Assembly (NCBI GenBank): GCA_020442635.1
Contig: JAGRJR010000032.1
Span: 1-36,661 of the forward strand
Origin: Lysobacterales bacterium
GTDB taxonomy: Bacteria; Pseudomonadota; Gammaproteobacteria; Xanthomonadales; Marinicellaceae
Direction: 5' to 3'
Length of the DNA stretch: 36,661 bases
The notes under the pieces were generated by a model, which made no database searches, had not been told where the DNA came from, and saw nothing but the letters and a program-made list of their open reading frames with translations. The position numbers were made by a program, and so were the translations under genes. This document shows positions 9,301 through 16,356 of this stretch, piece after piece (position 1 is the stretch's first letter; each line of letters starts with the position of its first letter).

Positions 9301-11220
9301 GATTGCCAAGCTGAGGACTTCACCGTGGTTGGTATAGGTGACATGATGGGAGATGTGTTTGGTAATGGCATGTTGTTATCCAAGCATATTTGTTTAAAAG
9401 CGGCCTTTAACCACATGCACATCTTTTTAGACCCCAATCCGGATTCAGCCAGTTCATGGCAAGAGCGCGATCGCCTGTTCAAATTACCCAGATCAAGTTG
9501 GGAAGATTACAATCAAACATTAATATCAAAAGGGGGTGGTGTGTTTTCTCGTTCCGCCAAGGCCATACCAATTTCTGATGAGGTGAAGGCTTGGTTGAAA
9601 ATCAAAGACGATGAATTGGCTCCACAGGAATTGATTAACAGATTATTACTTGCAGAAGTTGATTTGATATGGAACGGTGGTATTGGAACCTATGTTAAAG
9701 CCTCAGATGAAACCCATTCAGAAGTAGGTGATAGTGCCAATAATGCTTTAAGGGTTGATGGTAAGCAATTAAAAGCCAAAGTTTTTGGTGAAGGCGGTAA
9801 TCTAGGTATGACACAAAAAGGCCGCATTGAGTTTGCTGAAAATGGCGGTAAGGTCAATACCGACTTCATTGATAATTCGGCAGGTGTGGATTGTTCTGAC
9901 CATGAGGTTAACATCAAGATTTTATTGAAATCGATGATGGAAGATGGTTTGTTAGATATGCCTTCCAGAAACAAACTTTTAGCTTCGATGACTGATAATG
10001 TCAGTAGCTTGGTTCTAAAAAACAACTACATGCAAACCCAAACCTTGAGTTTTATGTACCACTTGAGTTCCAATCGGGTAGGTGCCAAAGCACATTTAAT
10101 CAACATGCTTGAGCAGAAAGGTTTGCTTGATCGAGACATAGAGTTTTTACCCAGTAATGCAGAACTGGAGCGTCGCAGAAAGAACGATGAAGGCATGAGT
10201 CGTCCTGAGTTATGTGTGCTGTTATCCTATGCCAAACTGGACTTGTTTGACCAGGTTATTCAATCTGATGTCTTAAATGATCCGTGGCTCAGACGTTTAA
10301 TGGTTAATTACTTTCCTCAAAAATTGCAAAAGGTGGATGACAAATACTTGGACAGTCATCGTTTGAAACGTGAAATCATTGGTACCATCTTGACCAGTCA
10401 AATCATTGATCGTATGGGTGCCACTTTCATGATGCGTATGGGAGAAGACACTGGTGCAGATGTTGGGGCCATTTGTCAGGCTTTTTACATTGTTACAGAA
10501 TTGTTTGAATTGAACCAATTGTGGCAGGGCATAGAAAAGCATGACGGACAAGTCTCACCTGAAAAACAAATTGAAGCTTTTGTAGCCATTTGGCGTTTTG
10601 TTAGACAAAGTATTCGTTGGGTTTTGAATAATTTGGGTCATCAACTTGATATTGAAAAATACGTCAGTGAGTTAAGCAAAGGCGTAAAACAATTCCGTAA
10701 AGATTTTGCTAAATACATCAGCGATACGGATGAGGCCGCCATGCAGCGGGTTATCAACGCATTGGTGAAACAAGGATTTGATCCACAACTGGCTGCACAG
10801 ATTGCGGCATTACCGTATTTTGGTGCTGCACTTGATGTGGTGAAAGTTGCCAACAAACAAGGTGTCACAGTTAAACAGGCTGCTGATATGTATTTCCCAT
10901 TGGGTAAAATGCTGAATCTTATTTGGTTGCAGGACATGATTGAGCAATTAAAAGTCAATAACCAATGGCATGTTCATGCGCGTGGTGGATTGCGAGACGA
11001 TTTGAGCAACTCACATGCACAATTGACGTCTTTATTGTTACAGCGTTATGGTAACAAGAAAAGTGAGGAGGCTTTGGCACAATGGAATCAGGAATTTGAC
11101 CAAAAAGTGAAAAACGTCAAAGACATGATGACATCAATCCGGGTTGAAAAACAAATCGATTATCCAACCATAATGGTGGCCATTAATAGCCTGAGTCATT
11201 TAGTAGCCGCCACTAAATAG
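6307..11220 (+). CDS. gdhB: NAD-specific glutamate dehydrogenase, large (GDH-180) type
   Basis: Catalyses NAD-dependent oxidative deamination of glutamate to 2-oxoglutarate and ammonium, mainly a catabolic route for amino acids. At 1637 aa it matches the usual 1600-1650 aa of the bacterial large class. The N-terminal half (about 1-730) holds the ACT-like regulatory domains. The catalytic core follows, with GGLRWSDRYEDFRTEVLGL near 840 and VGSKGGFVVKK shortly after (substrate- and Lys-binding region), then the nucleotide-binding segment VGIGDMMGDVFGNGM near 1008-1022. A helical C-terminal domain completes it. The ATG is preceded by an AAGAG Shine-Dalgarno. The gene stands alone. In pseudomonads this enzyme is allosterically controlled by arginine; whether that holds here is unknown. 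Confidence 0.96.
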   Translation: MQSLLTAEHKKFIKKFSNKVNQNQSPYTDSIKQLGKQLFTHMSMEEIVTHDIDYWVNTVADMIKSMSARRLKNPIIEVRQSADDDAVSQILLVNDNVPFLVDSATMACAEFGLTIKLISHPIIQIKGENKQRVLIDKPKNGETEAKSLIYIEIKRIDSDQVAKAFEDYLSDVFTQIRKAVNDWQPMLQVLTTAKENLGLLDNEKVRKEQQDFVDWLVDDNFTFLGYRKYQRKKDQLVAVKESGLGLLSAELDADANDASQLLVDQYQIRKQSDLVVITKVNVISKIHRKGNLDYIGLLETNGKGQVVAEHRFIGLFTSVATSTRALRIPYINSKIQLLIKQFGFDTNSHSGKMLMHIINTMPKDEVLQSNTKELFAAVYKALVIQEKITTQVTARRDKFNRFCSFMVYVPRDLFNTNTRHKIQKLLAEAVGGVEVEYSVAIDESHYARLYVVVRDIKRFDDELLETIKADIIEVVTTWEDRLSQALKERLGQAEAARLMDKFKGSFPVAYTEDVSPWVASFDVENADKVQTDKDLAMSLYAPRVNKQGDFRFKVFRFHHTIPLSEVLPDLENLGLHVVSERPYELSLRNDENVWVQDFDLQLASGKGLELELVKERFHDAFAKVVEDELESDPLNKLIILGGLTWRQVNLLRGLVKYLLQTGLPYSKNYIEKALVQHPHISRWLIELFTIRFSPRLDHVEPKKVRAYLDKFEEKFKIQCDHLDVELTQYQQSCVDKYVRSRKFVRETMADKVIKGITALLDSVKSQDEDQIIRYMVDTINAMLRTNFYQTEENGAFKPAISMKFNSSSLSFLPKPVPFREIFVYSPRVEAIHLRMGKVARGGLRWSDRYEDFRTEVLGLMKAQNVKNSIIVPVGSKGGFVVKKIPNGSRDEVMAEVVACYKTFIGSMLDITDNIKGKKIIPPKDVIRHDENDPYLVVAADKGTATFSDIANGISEERGFWLGDAFASGGSAGYDHKGMGITAKGAWESVKRHFHELGVDCQAEDFTVVGIGDMMGDVFGNGMLLSKHICLKAAFNHMHIFLDPNPDSASSWQERDRLFKLPRSSWEDYNQTLISKGGGVFSRSAKAIPISDEVKAWLKIKDDELAPQELINRLLLAEVDLIWNGGIGTYVKASDETHSEVGDSANNALRVDGKQLKAKVFGEGGNLGMTQKGRIEFAENGGKVNTDFIDNSAGVDCSDHEVNIKILLKSMMEDGLLDMPSRNKLLASMTDNVSSLVLKNNYMQTQTLSFMYHLSSNRVGAKAHLINMLEQKGLLDRDIEFLPSNAELERRRKNDEGMSRPELCVLLSYAKLDLFDQVIQSDVLNDPWLRRLMVNYFPQKLQKVDDKYLDSHRLKREIIGTILTSQIIDRMGATFMMRMGEDTGADVGAICQAFYIVTELFELNQLWQGIEKHDGQVSPEKQIEAFVAIWRFVRQSIRWVLNNLGHQLDIEKYVSELSKGVKQFRKDFAKYISDTDEAAMQRVINALVKQGFDPQLAAQIAALPYFGAALDVVKVANKQGVTVKQAADMYFPLGKMLNLIWLQDMIEQLKVNNQWHVHARGGLRDDLSNSHAQLTSLLLQRYGNKKSEEALAQWNQEFDQKVKNVKDMMTSIRVEKQIDYPTIMVAINSLSHLVAATK

Positions 11221-11227
11221 AGTGGGA

Positions 11228-11418
11228 ATAAGCACATTGAACTTTGTTGAAGTGTCACCTTTTATAGCGTGCATTGTGCTTTTTAGAAGGCTTCGACAGG
11301 CTCAGCTTGCTTTTAGTATAAGCATACTGAGCTTTGTCGTAGTGTCACCTTTTATGGAGTGCGTTGTGCTTTTAGGAGGCTTCGACAGGCTCAGCTGGCT
11401 TTTAGTATAAGCACACTC
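11228..11418. repeat. Two tandem ~90-bp repeats containing a CTTCGACAGGCTCAGC element
   Basis: Unit 1 is 11228-11317 and unit 2 is 11318-11406; each begins ATAAGCA and contains AGTGTCACCTTTTAT and GGCTTCGACAGGCTCAGC. A third, partial unit begins at 11407. The core CTTCGACAGGCTCAGC (11291-11306 and 11380-11395) can pair imperfectly with CTGAGCTTTGTCGTAG (11327-11342) to form a hairpin. Very similar CTTCGACA-type sequences are scattered between genes in many unrelated bacteria. The block fills the space between two convergent genes and could fold in both transcripts. Confidence 0.85.
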
Positions 11419-11434
11419 TCAGCCAACACGATAA

Positions 11435-12235
11435 TTATCTTTTTCGGTATTTTTTGATACTGCCTTTCATTAAAAAACGGACCAGTTTTTCAGGTAAAAT
11501 TTTGACCAGGTTAGCAATCATGCGATTGCGCCAACCGTTGACATAAACCGCTTGGTTTTGTTTTACCGCAGCTAAACCTTGGGCAACTACATCTTCTGCT
11601 TTCATCCACATTTTTTTTGACATTTTGCTTACCATCCCCCGGGTACCATTGACATCGTGAAACTCACTGTAGGTGAAACCAGGACACAATGCGGTGACAT
11701 GAACATTTGAATCCTTGGCTTCAAGATGCAAAGAATGAGAAAACTTTATGAGGTAAGATTTAACCGCGCCATAAAGGGTATGTCCAGCTGTTGGAATTAC
11801 GAGGCCTGCCAAGGAGGCGATATTGATGATGAACCCTTCTCGTTGGGCTTTCATGGCTGGATAAAAGAGGTGAGTTAGCTCGGTGACTGAAGTTAGCATC
11901 ACCTGTAGCATTTTATGATGAGTTTCCCAATCAACTGAATCAAAATCACCTGGGACGCCATAACCTGCATTGTTTACCAGATAGCTGATGCGAATGTTGT
12001 TGTTATGACAAAACTCAAATATTTCCAGGTTGGCAGAAGGTATACTCAGGTCTTTGACTATGTATCGGCACTCAATGTTGAATTTTTCTTGTAATGCAGA
12101 CTGGATTTCTAACAGTTTGTCTTCCCGGCGAGCCACCAACAGCAATGAATAACCGGCTGCAGCCAGTTGTTGTGCAAATTCAGCTCCAATACCAGCTGAT
12201 GCCCCTGTGATAAGTGCCCATTTTGTATTTTTCAT
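11435..12235 (-). CDS. Short-chain dehydrogenase/reductase (SDR)
   Basis: A 266-aa classical SDR. It has the nucleotide-binding motif TGASAGIGAEFA near the N-terminus, followed by LLVARRED, where the Arg suggests NADP preference. NNAGYG marks the end of the coenzyme domain, and a Ser (NIASLAG) with YGAVK gives the Ser-Tyr-Lys catalytic set. The C-terminus is basic and hydrophobic, as in the DltE-like or steroid-dehydrogenase-like SDRs that act on lipophilic substrates. The substrate is not predictable. It is separated from the upstream cytochrome genes by a rho-independent terminator and is therefore probably transcribed alone from a short leader. Downstream lies the ~90-bp repeat block, convergent with gdhB. 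Confidence 0.92.
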   Translation of the reverse strand: MKNTKWALITGASAGIGAEFAQQLAAAGYSLLLVARREDKLLEIQSALQEKFNIECRYIVKDLSIPSANLEIFEFCHNNNIRISYLVNNAGYGVPGDFDSVDWETHHKMLQVMLTSVTELTHLFYPAMKAQREGFIINIASLAGLVIPTAGHTLYGAVKSYLIKFSHSLHLEAKDSNVHVTALCPGFTYSEFHDVNGTRGMVSKMSKKMWMKAEDVVAQGLAAVKQNQAVYVNGWRNRMIANLVKILPEKLVRFLMKGSIKKYRKR

Positions 12236-12245
12236 AAAATTAAAG

Positions 12246-12277
12246 CAAAAAAAAGGCCAGTCAATTGCTGGCCTTTT
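12246..12277 (-). terminator. Rho-independent terminator of the cytochrome c pair
   Basis: AAAAGGCCAG (12251-12260) pairs with CTGGCCTTTT (12268-12277) around a 7-base loop. Read on the minus strand it is followed by a run of T (A tract 12247-12254 on plus), directly downstream of the second cytochrome gene. Confidence 0.88.
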
Positions 12278-12291
12278 AAAGTAAATATATT

Positions 12292-12618
12292 TTATTTATG
12301 AGTTAAATCTGTCAAGCGATTTTCCTTAATGTTCGAATAATATGCAGCAACGTTTTCAATGTCTTTATCTGTTAAAGTAGCTGCAAAACCCGCCATAATG
12401 GCGTTTTTTCTAGCGCCTGAGCGATAATCTTTCAACGCTTGAGCCAGATAGTCAGCATATTGTCCAGCCAGTTTTGGATACGTGTTATCAATACCCATTC
12501 CGTCCATACCATGACAAGTCTTACAAACTTGTTCTGCTTTTGTTTTACCTAATTCAGCATCACCAGCCATGGCAAATGTTCCCATTAACAACAAGCCTAA
12601 AAGCGTAATTATTTTCAT
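12292..12618 (-). CDS. Class I monohaem cytochrome c, periplasmic
   Basis: A 108-aa precursor: signal peptide MKIITLLGLLLMGTFAMA with cleavage after AMA, then one haem site CKTCH and a distal Met (NAIMAGFAATL) as the likely axial ligand. The longer frame extends into the upstream gene; ATG 12618 is chosen because AAGGAA lies 5 bp before it and the signal peptide starts there. It follows the next cytochrome gene by about 10 bp and is probably co-transcribed with it. As a small soluble electron carrier it could link the bc1 complex to terminal oxidases or serve a peroxidase; the partner is unknown. Confidence 0.9.
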   Translation of the reverse strand: MKIITLLGLLLMGTFAMAGDAELGKTKAEQVCKTCHGMDGMGIDNTYPKLAGQYADYLAQALKDYRSGARKNAIMAGFAATLTDKDIENVAAYYSNIKENRLTDLTHK

Positions 12619-12623
12619 GTCGG

Positions 12624-12629
12624 TTCCTT
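12624..12629 (-). promoter_or_regulatory. Shine-Dalgarno deciding the start of the 108-aa cytochrome
   Basis: AAGGAA on the minus strand, 5 bp before ATG 12618; it touches the stop codon of the preceding cytochrome gene and supports the shorter start with an intact signal peptide. Confidence 0.75.
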
Positions 12630-12937
12630 TATTTTTTAAAAGTTGAAAAATAAGCGGCAATGTCAGCAATGTCCTGATCTGTCAGGTTACCGGCCTGGGC
12701 TTGCATGGTGTTGTGACTGCGCTCGCCTGAACGATAAGCTTTCAAAGCGGCAACAATATAAGCTTCATTTTGACCGCCGAGACGTGGCACATGATACTGA
12801 GGGTTGGTATTTTGGTAGAATGGAATACCATGACAACCAGTACAAGTGTAAGCCAGTTTCTTGCCATTTTCAGCGTCACCAGCCGCCATGACATGAAAGG
12901 ATGAAATCATTAAAGTCAGAATCAGTAATTTCTTCAT
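12629..12937 (-). CDS. Class I monohaem cytochrome c, periplasmic
   Basis: A 102-aa precursor with signal peptide MKKLLILTLMISSFHVMA, haem-binding CTGCH and a candidate Met ligand in NTMQAQAGNLTDQDI. The frame can be extended upstream to 12994, but the chosen ATG 12937 begins the signal peptide. Its sequence between haem site and LGGQ (IPFYQNTNPQYHVP) differs from the two neighbours, which fits divergence after duplication. It is the first gene of a two-gene unit with the 108-aa cytochrome; a terminator at 13018-13045 separates it from the third copy. The Shine-Dalgarno is weak. Confidence 0.89.
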   Translation of the reverse strand: MKKLLILTLMISSFHVMAAGDAENGKKLAYTCTGCHGIPFYQNTNPQYHVPRLGGQNEAYIVAALKAYRSGERSHNTMQAQAGNLTDQDIADIAAYFSTFKK

Positions 12938-13017
12938 TATTATCCAAACGCAATAAAAAGCGAACATTATAGTCAGATAGCTACCTTGACTCAATTGAAT
13001 TCATTGTATTTGCTGCA

Positions 13018-13045
13018 AAAAAAAGGGTTGCCAAGCAACCCTTTT
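13018..13045 (-). terminator. Rho-independent terminator after the 99-aa cytochrome
   Basis: AAAAGGGTTGC (13021-13031) pairs perfectly with GCAACCCTTTT (13035-13045) around a 3-base loop; on the minus strand it runs into T residues. It lies 24 bp after the stop of the cytochrome gene at 13069-13368. Confidence 0.9.
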
Positions 13046-13068
13046 AGTCGATGGATGCCTATAAGTAT

Positions 13069-13368
13069 TTATTTCAGACTGGCAAAATATGCTGCGAGGT
13101 TTTCAATGTCTGCATCTGACAAACCGGCAACCATAGGAGCCATGCTTGGGTCTTTACGTTCGCCACTTTTAAAAGCTTTGATTTGTTTAACCAGGTAAGC
13201 TTCTTTTTGGCCTGCTAAATTAGGCCAGATTGGACTGGCACTGATGCCGTCTGTACCGTGACAAGCTGCACAAACAACTGCCTTGGCTTTGCCTGCTTCA
13301 ATATCTCCAGCCATAGCTGAAAATGAAAACAATGCTGATGTGAGTAAAGTTAAGGTTACTTTTTTCAT
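13069..13368 (-). CDS. Class I monohaem cytochrome c, periplasmic
   Basis: A 99-aa precursor: signal peptide [20 protein letters not shown], haem site CAACHGTDG and a Met ligand in [15 protein letters not shown]. It shares the GDxExGKAKA start, LAGQ.[17 protein letters not shown] middle and AAYFASLK end with the other two cytochromes, so the three are tandem paralogues. It has its own terminator downstream and a palindromic FNR/ANR-like box about 87 bp upstream of its ATG, suggesting oxygen-dependent expression (inference). Similar proteins are c5/c553-like electron donors. Confidence 0.92.
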   Translation of the reverse strand: MKKVTLTLLTSALFSFSAMAGDIEAGKAKAVVCAACHGTDGISASPIWPNLAGQKEAYLVKQIKAFKSGERKDPSMAPMVAGLSDADIENLAAYFASLK

Positions 13369-13454
13369 ATTTATTCCGGTTTTAAAAATAACGCGTGAAG
13401 ATTATCACTTTAGCTCGTAGCTCGCAACGAGAATTCGGTTTAATTATCGATATC

Positions 13455-13468
13455 TTGACCTGGGTCAA
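13455..13468. promoter_or_regulatory. FNR/ANR-like palindrome upstream of cytochrome c
   Basis: TTGACCTGGGTCAA is a perfect palindrome apart from its central dinucleotide and fits the FNR/ANR half-site pattern TTGAY-N4-RTCAA. It lies between the end of murB and the 99-aa cytochrome gene, on the upstream side of the latter. No convincing -10 was found at the spacing of a class II site. Confidence 0.5.
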
Positions 13469-13486
13469 ATTTATATTAGGGAAAAC

Positions 13487-14479
13487 TTATAAAATCCTGA
13501 CTTCTTCTTCCAGCTCTATCGAAAACTTGTTTTTTACGGCTCTTTTGGCCATTTTACTCATTCGTAATAAATCTGCGCCGGTGGCATCGCCATGATTCAC
13601 TAAAATCAAAGCATGTTTGTCATAAAAGCCGGCATCTCCTTCTCGGTGCCCTTTAAAACCACACTGTTCAAGCAACCAAGCAGCACTGGTTTTAAATTCA
13701 TTGGCTTTGTTGGTGTCAAAAATGGGTATGTCCTTGAATCTGCGCTGAATTCTTTTCACAATTTGAGCGTTGATGATTGGGTTTTTAAAGAAACTACCTG
13801 CATTGGGTAATCTGTTAGGGTCAGGTAGTTTTGAATTTCTTATTTTCAATACCTCATCTGCCACCTGGCGATAGCTGGGTTTGAAATCATTGCTGAATTT
13901 TTCCTGTAAATTACCATAGGATAAATTAAGTGGGCTGTTGGGACGTAAATCAAGACCAATTCTACTGATTATCCAAGGTTGATCATGGTATTTAAAAACG
14001 CTGTGTCGATAGGTAAACATGCACTCTTCATTACTGAGCCGATGGTACAAGCCTGTGTGCCAGTTATAAACTTCTACCCAAACCAAAACATCTTTGATTT
14101 CAGTGCCATAAGCACCAATGTTTTGAAACGGTGCAGCGCCAACTAAACCAGGAATGCCCGCCAGGTTTTCTATACCACCCAGATTTCTGTCCACCGTCCA
14201 GTTGACCAGATCGTTCCACTCGGTTCCAGCCCAAGCGACCACCAAATTATCCACAATGGTGATGTGTCTTCTTGGTTTAATGTGAACCACAAAGCGGTTG
14301 ATGTCCTGAGTTAATAACAGGTTGCTGCCACTGCCCAATACCAGCATCTCAGTGATTTTGATGTCTGTGGGGAGCGCTTCCAAATCGGCCAGTGAATTGA
14401 TTTCTACATACTGGTCACAACAACAATCTACAGATAAAGTGTTTAAATGTTTAAGGTTGTAATTTCTGTGTATTTTCAC
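13487..14479 (-). CDS. murB: UDP-N-acetylenolpyruvoylglucosamine reductase MurB
   Basis: Reduces UDP-GlcNAc-enolpyruvate to UDP-MurNAc with NADPH and FAD, an early cytosolic step of peptidoglycan synthesis. The 330-aa length and motifs are those of type I MurB: LGSGSNLL (FAD-binding), GIPGLVGAAPFQNIGAYG, YRHSVFK, PNAGSFFKNP with the catalytic Ser, and AAWLLEQCGFKG near the C-terminus. Translation appears to begin at GTG 14479, overlapping the end of pyrD by 29 bp; no better in-frame ATG exists near the conserved N-terminus. It is the second gene of a pyrD-murB unit. Confidence 0.96.
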   Translation of the reverse strand: MKIHRNYNLKHLNTLSVDCCCDQYVEINSLADLEALPTDIKITEMLVLGSGSNLLLTQDINRFVVHIKPRRHITIVDNLVVAWAGTEWNDLVNWTVDRNLGGIENLAGIPGLVGAAPFQNIGAYGTEIKDVLVWVEVYNWHTGLYHRLSNEECMFTYRHSVFKYHDQPWIISRIGLDLRPNSPLNLSYGNLQEKFSNDFKPSYRQVADEVLKIRNSKLPDPNRLPNAGSFFKNPIINAQIVKRIQRRFKDIPIFDTNKANEFKTSAAWLLEQCGFKGHREGDAGFYDKHALILVNHGDATGADLLRMSKMAKRAVKNKFSIELEEEVRIL

Positions 14480-15485
14480 TGTTCAATAGTTCATTTATTT
14501 GTTTGATCAAGGAACTCCCTTTCAATACAAATCCAGTGTAAAGTTGAACCAAATTTGCACCGAGTTTAAATTTTTCGAGTGCATCCTCTTTATCTATAAT
14601 ACCACCTACTGCAATAATTGGGAAATTTTTACCAGCATGCTGTCTTACCAATTGCAACGTTTCATTGGCTTTTTTATACAGTGGTTGACCGCTCAAACCA
14701 CCCGTTTGTTCAATCAATCCCGGTGCACTACTCAAGCTTGTAGGTCTGGCAATAGTGGTGTTGGTACAAATGATGCCATCAAAACCAGTTGACTTGATTT
14801 GTTTTACCATAAATATCAACTGCTCTGGATTTTGATCCGGTGAAATTTTGACCAGCACAGGCGTGTATTTGCCCGATTGTTTTTCGCAAGCCAATTGAGT
14901 GGCTTTAACACCTTGCAATAAATTAACGAGCGCTTGATCATTTTGCAATTCTCGTAAATCAGGGGTGTTGGGTGAAGAAATATTGACCGTGATGTAATCG
15001 CATAAGGAATGGGCTTTTTCAAAGCAGTGTACATAGTCATCAACCGCTTGATCGTTCGGGGTGACTTTGTTTTTGCCAATATTGATGCCCAACACGCCTT
15101 TGAAGTCTGCCTTTTTGACTTGTTCAACCAAGTAATCAATACCTTTGTTATTAAATCCCATGCGATTGATGATGGCATTGTCGCAAGACAAGCGAAACAA
15201 GCGAGGCTTATCGTTACCTGGCTGAGGTTTAGGCGTGATGGTACCGATCTCAATAAAACCAAAACCTTGTCTCGACAAACCATTGATGGCATCGCCATTC
15301 TTATCAAAGCCAGCAGCCAAACCGACTGGATTGGGGAAAGTAATGCCCATTAACTCAACCGGATTCTGAACTTGAGGATAAGCGGTCAAAGCTGCCAACG
15401 GTGAAGACAAAGCCTTGATGGCCAAATCATGAGCCGTTTCTGCGGGTAGGGCTTGAAGGGTTTTACGGGCGATTAATTCAAACAT
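14451..15485 (-). CDS. pyrD: Dihydroorotate dehydrogenase (quinone), class 2
   Basis: Oxidises dihydroorotate to orotate in pyrimidine synthesis and passes electrons to ubiquinone at the inner membrane. The 344-aa protein has the class 2 N-terminal helical extension (MFELIARKTLQALPAETAHD), GLAAGFDKNGDAI, ITVNISSPNTPDLRELQ with the catalytic Ser, VKISPD, TNTT, GGLSGQPL and the FMN phosphate site VGGI. It heads the pyrD-murB unit; its promoter must lie in the 149-bp space shared with the divergent lipase gene. Confidence 0.97.
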   Translation of the reverse strand: MFELIARKTLQALPAETAHDLAIKALSSPLAALTAYPQVQNPVELMGITFPNPVGLAAGFDKNGDAINGLSRQGFGFIEIGTITPKPQPGNDKPRLFRLSCDNAIINRMGFNNKGIDYLVEQVKKADFKGVLGINIGKNKVTPNDQAVDDYVHCFEKAHSLCDYITVNISSPNTPDLRELQNDQALVNLLQGVKATQLACEKQSGKYTPVLVKISPDQNPEQLIFMVKQIKSTGFDGIICTNTTIARPTSLSSAPGLIEQTGGLSGQPLYKKANETLQLVRQHAGKNFPIIAVGGIIDKEDALEKFKLGANLVQLYTGFVLKGSSLIKQINELLNSENTQKLQP

Positions 15486-15556
15486 TTAAAGGATATACAT
15501 CAATAAAAAGCACCCATATTTTAATTCATTTAGTACCTTTAATTAACTGAATAAAA

Positions 15557-15594
15557 TTAAACATATGTTTAAAAATATTTGACATATGTTTAAT
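15557..15594. promoter_or_regulatory. Twin palindromic operator candidates, 21 bp apart
   Basis: TTAAACATATGTTTAA (15557-15572) is a perfect 16-bp palindrome. A second copy, GACATATGTTTAA (15581-15593), keeps the CATATG core and right arm. Core centres are 21 bp apart, two helical turns, so bound dimers would sit on the same face. The second copy overlaps the -35 of the lipase promoter, the position of a repressor site. The regulator is unknown and not encoded nearby. Confidence 0.55.
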
Positions 15595-15607
15595 TCGGTA
15601 GTATTTT
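15579..15607 (+). promoter_or_regulatory. Sigma-70 promoter of the lipase gene
   Basis: TTGACA (15579-15584), a 17-bp spacer and TATTTT (15602-15607), 27 bp before the lipase ATG. The -35 is a consensus match; the -10 matches 4 of 6. It is embedded in the twin CATATG palindromes. Confidence 0.6.
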
Positions 15608-15634
15608 AAATAACAAAAAAAAGAGGAGTAGGCG

Positions 15635-16315
15635 ATGAAATATATTATTTTTTCATTATCGATTTTGCTGTTTGCCAATGTAGGCTTTTCGCAGTGCCGT
15701 GACACAGTTGTATTGATTCATGGCAATGGTGGAGACGCTGCTGACTGGAATAATACCTATAATGAGCTCATCAATAGAGGGTATCAAAGTTCAGATATTT
15801 TTATCCCAGAGTGGGGTTCAAGTTGTGTATCTTGTAACAACCATTCTGGTAGCGAAGAATTACCTGTTCTGGATGCTTTGTCAAATGCAATCAGTCAATC
15901 ATGTACTGGCCAAATTGATGTGATGGCTCATTCTATGGGAGTGACTTTGGGTATAAAAACCATTCTTGATTCGGGCATCGCTTCACAGGTAGACGATTTT
16001 GTGGGTATTGCTGGAGCAGTCAGAGGACTGCATAGCTGCGGCTATTATCCTTTTAACGTATATACCTCGACTTGCGGATATTGGGGGTTATCTATAAACA
16101 GCCCTTTTTTGTCCAGTATTTATAATCAATCGTTTGCCAATCACATTTACTCAATCAAAAGTTGGTCCGATCAAGTCGTTTGTTTAGGTGGCTGTACAGT
16201 TGGAGGTATTCATTCCTCATCCATTTGGGGAGAAGCTGCGACCTACACATATTATCTGGGCCATTTTGGCTTACAGTCCTATACCGCCACTAAACAAGTA
16301 GACTTGGTTCAGTAG
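15635..16315 (+). CDS. Secreted alpha/beta-hydrolase lipase
   Basis: A 226-aa exported hydrolase. The signal peptide is about 1-19 (MKYIIFSLSILLFANVGFS). VVLIHGNGGDAADW is the oxyanion-hole segment. The nucleophile is Ser100 in AHSMG (the A-x-S-x-G variant), with likely Asp179 (SWSDQVV) and His210 (GHFGLQ) completing the triad. The mature protein has eight Cys, suggesting several disulfides and a stable extracellular enzyme. It resembles small class-2/LipA-type triacylglycerol lipases of the EstA/EstB kind. An AGAGGAG Shine-Dalgarno lies just before the ATG. It is a single-gene unit with a strong-looking, operator-flanked promoter, so lipid or ester availability may control it (inference). 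A Cys at the mature start is not in a good lipobox context. Confidence 0.87.
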   Translation: MKYIIFSLSILLFANVGFSQCRDTVVLIHGNGGDAADWNNTYNELINRGYQSSDIFIPEWGSSCVSCNNHSGSEELPVLDALSNAISQSCTGQIDVMAHSMGVTLGIKTILDSGIASQVDDFVGIAGAVRGLHSCGYYPFNVYTSTCGYWGLSINSPFLSSIYNQSFANHIYSIKSWSDQVVCLGGCTVGGIHSSSIWGEAATYTYYLGHFGLQSYTATKQVDLVQ

Positions 16316-16356
16316 TTGATATACCGTTTGGGTGTTAAGTGAAGTTTTTGGATGGT

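Noticed and set aside
11222..11410. 62-codon frame across the tandem repeat
   Set aside because: The repeat yields a repeated peptide only by chance of frame; there is no ribosome site and the units differ in length by one base.
14816..15307. 163-codon open frame within pyrD
   Set aside because: It is an alternate frame of a clear pyrD with no ribosome site or conserved motif.
15635..16315. Lipase as a lipoprotein because of the Cys near the signal cleavage site
   Set aside because: The residues before Cys21 (FSQ) do not fit a lipobox, and the Cys is more likely part of a disulfide.
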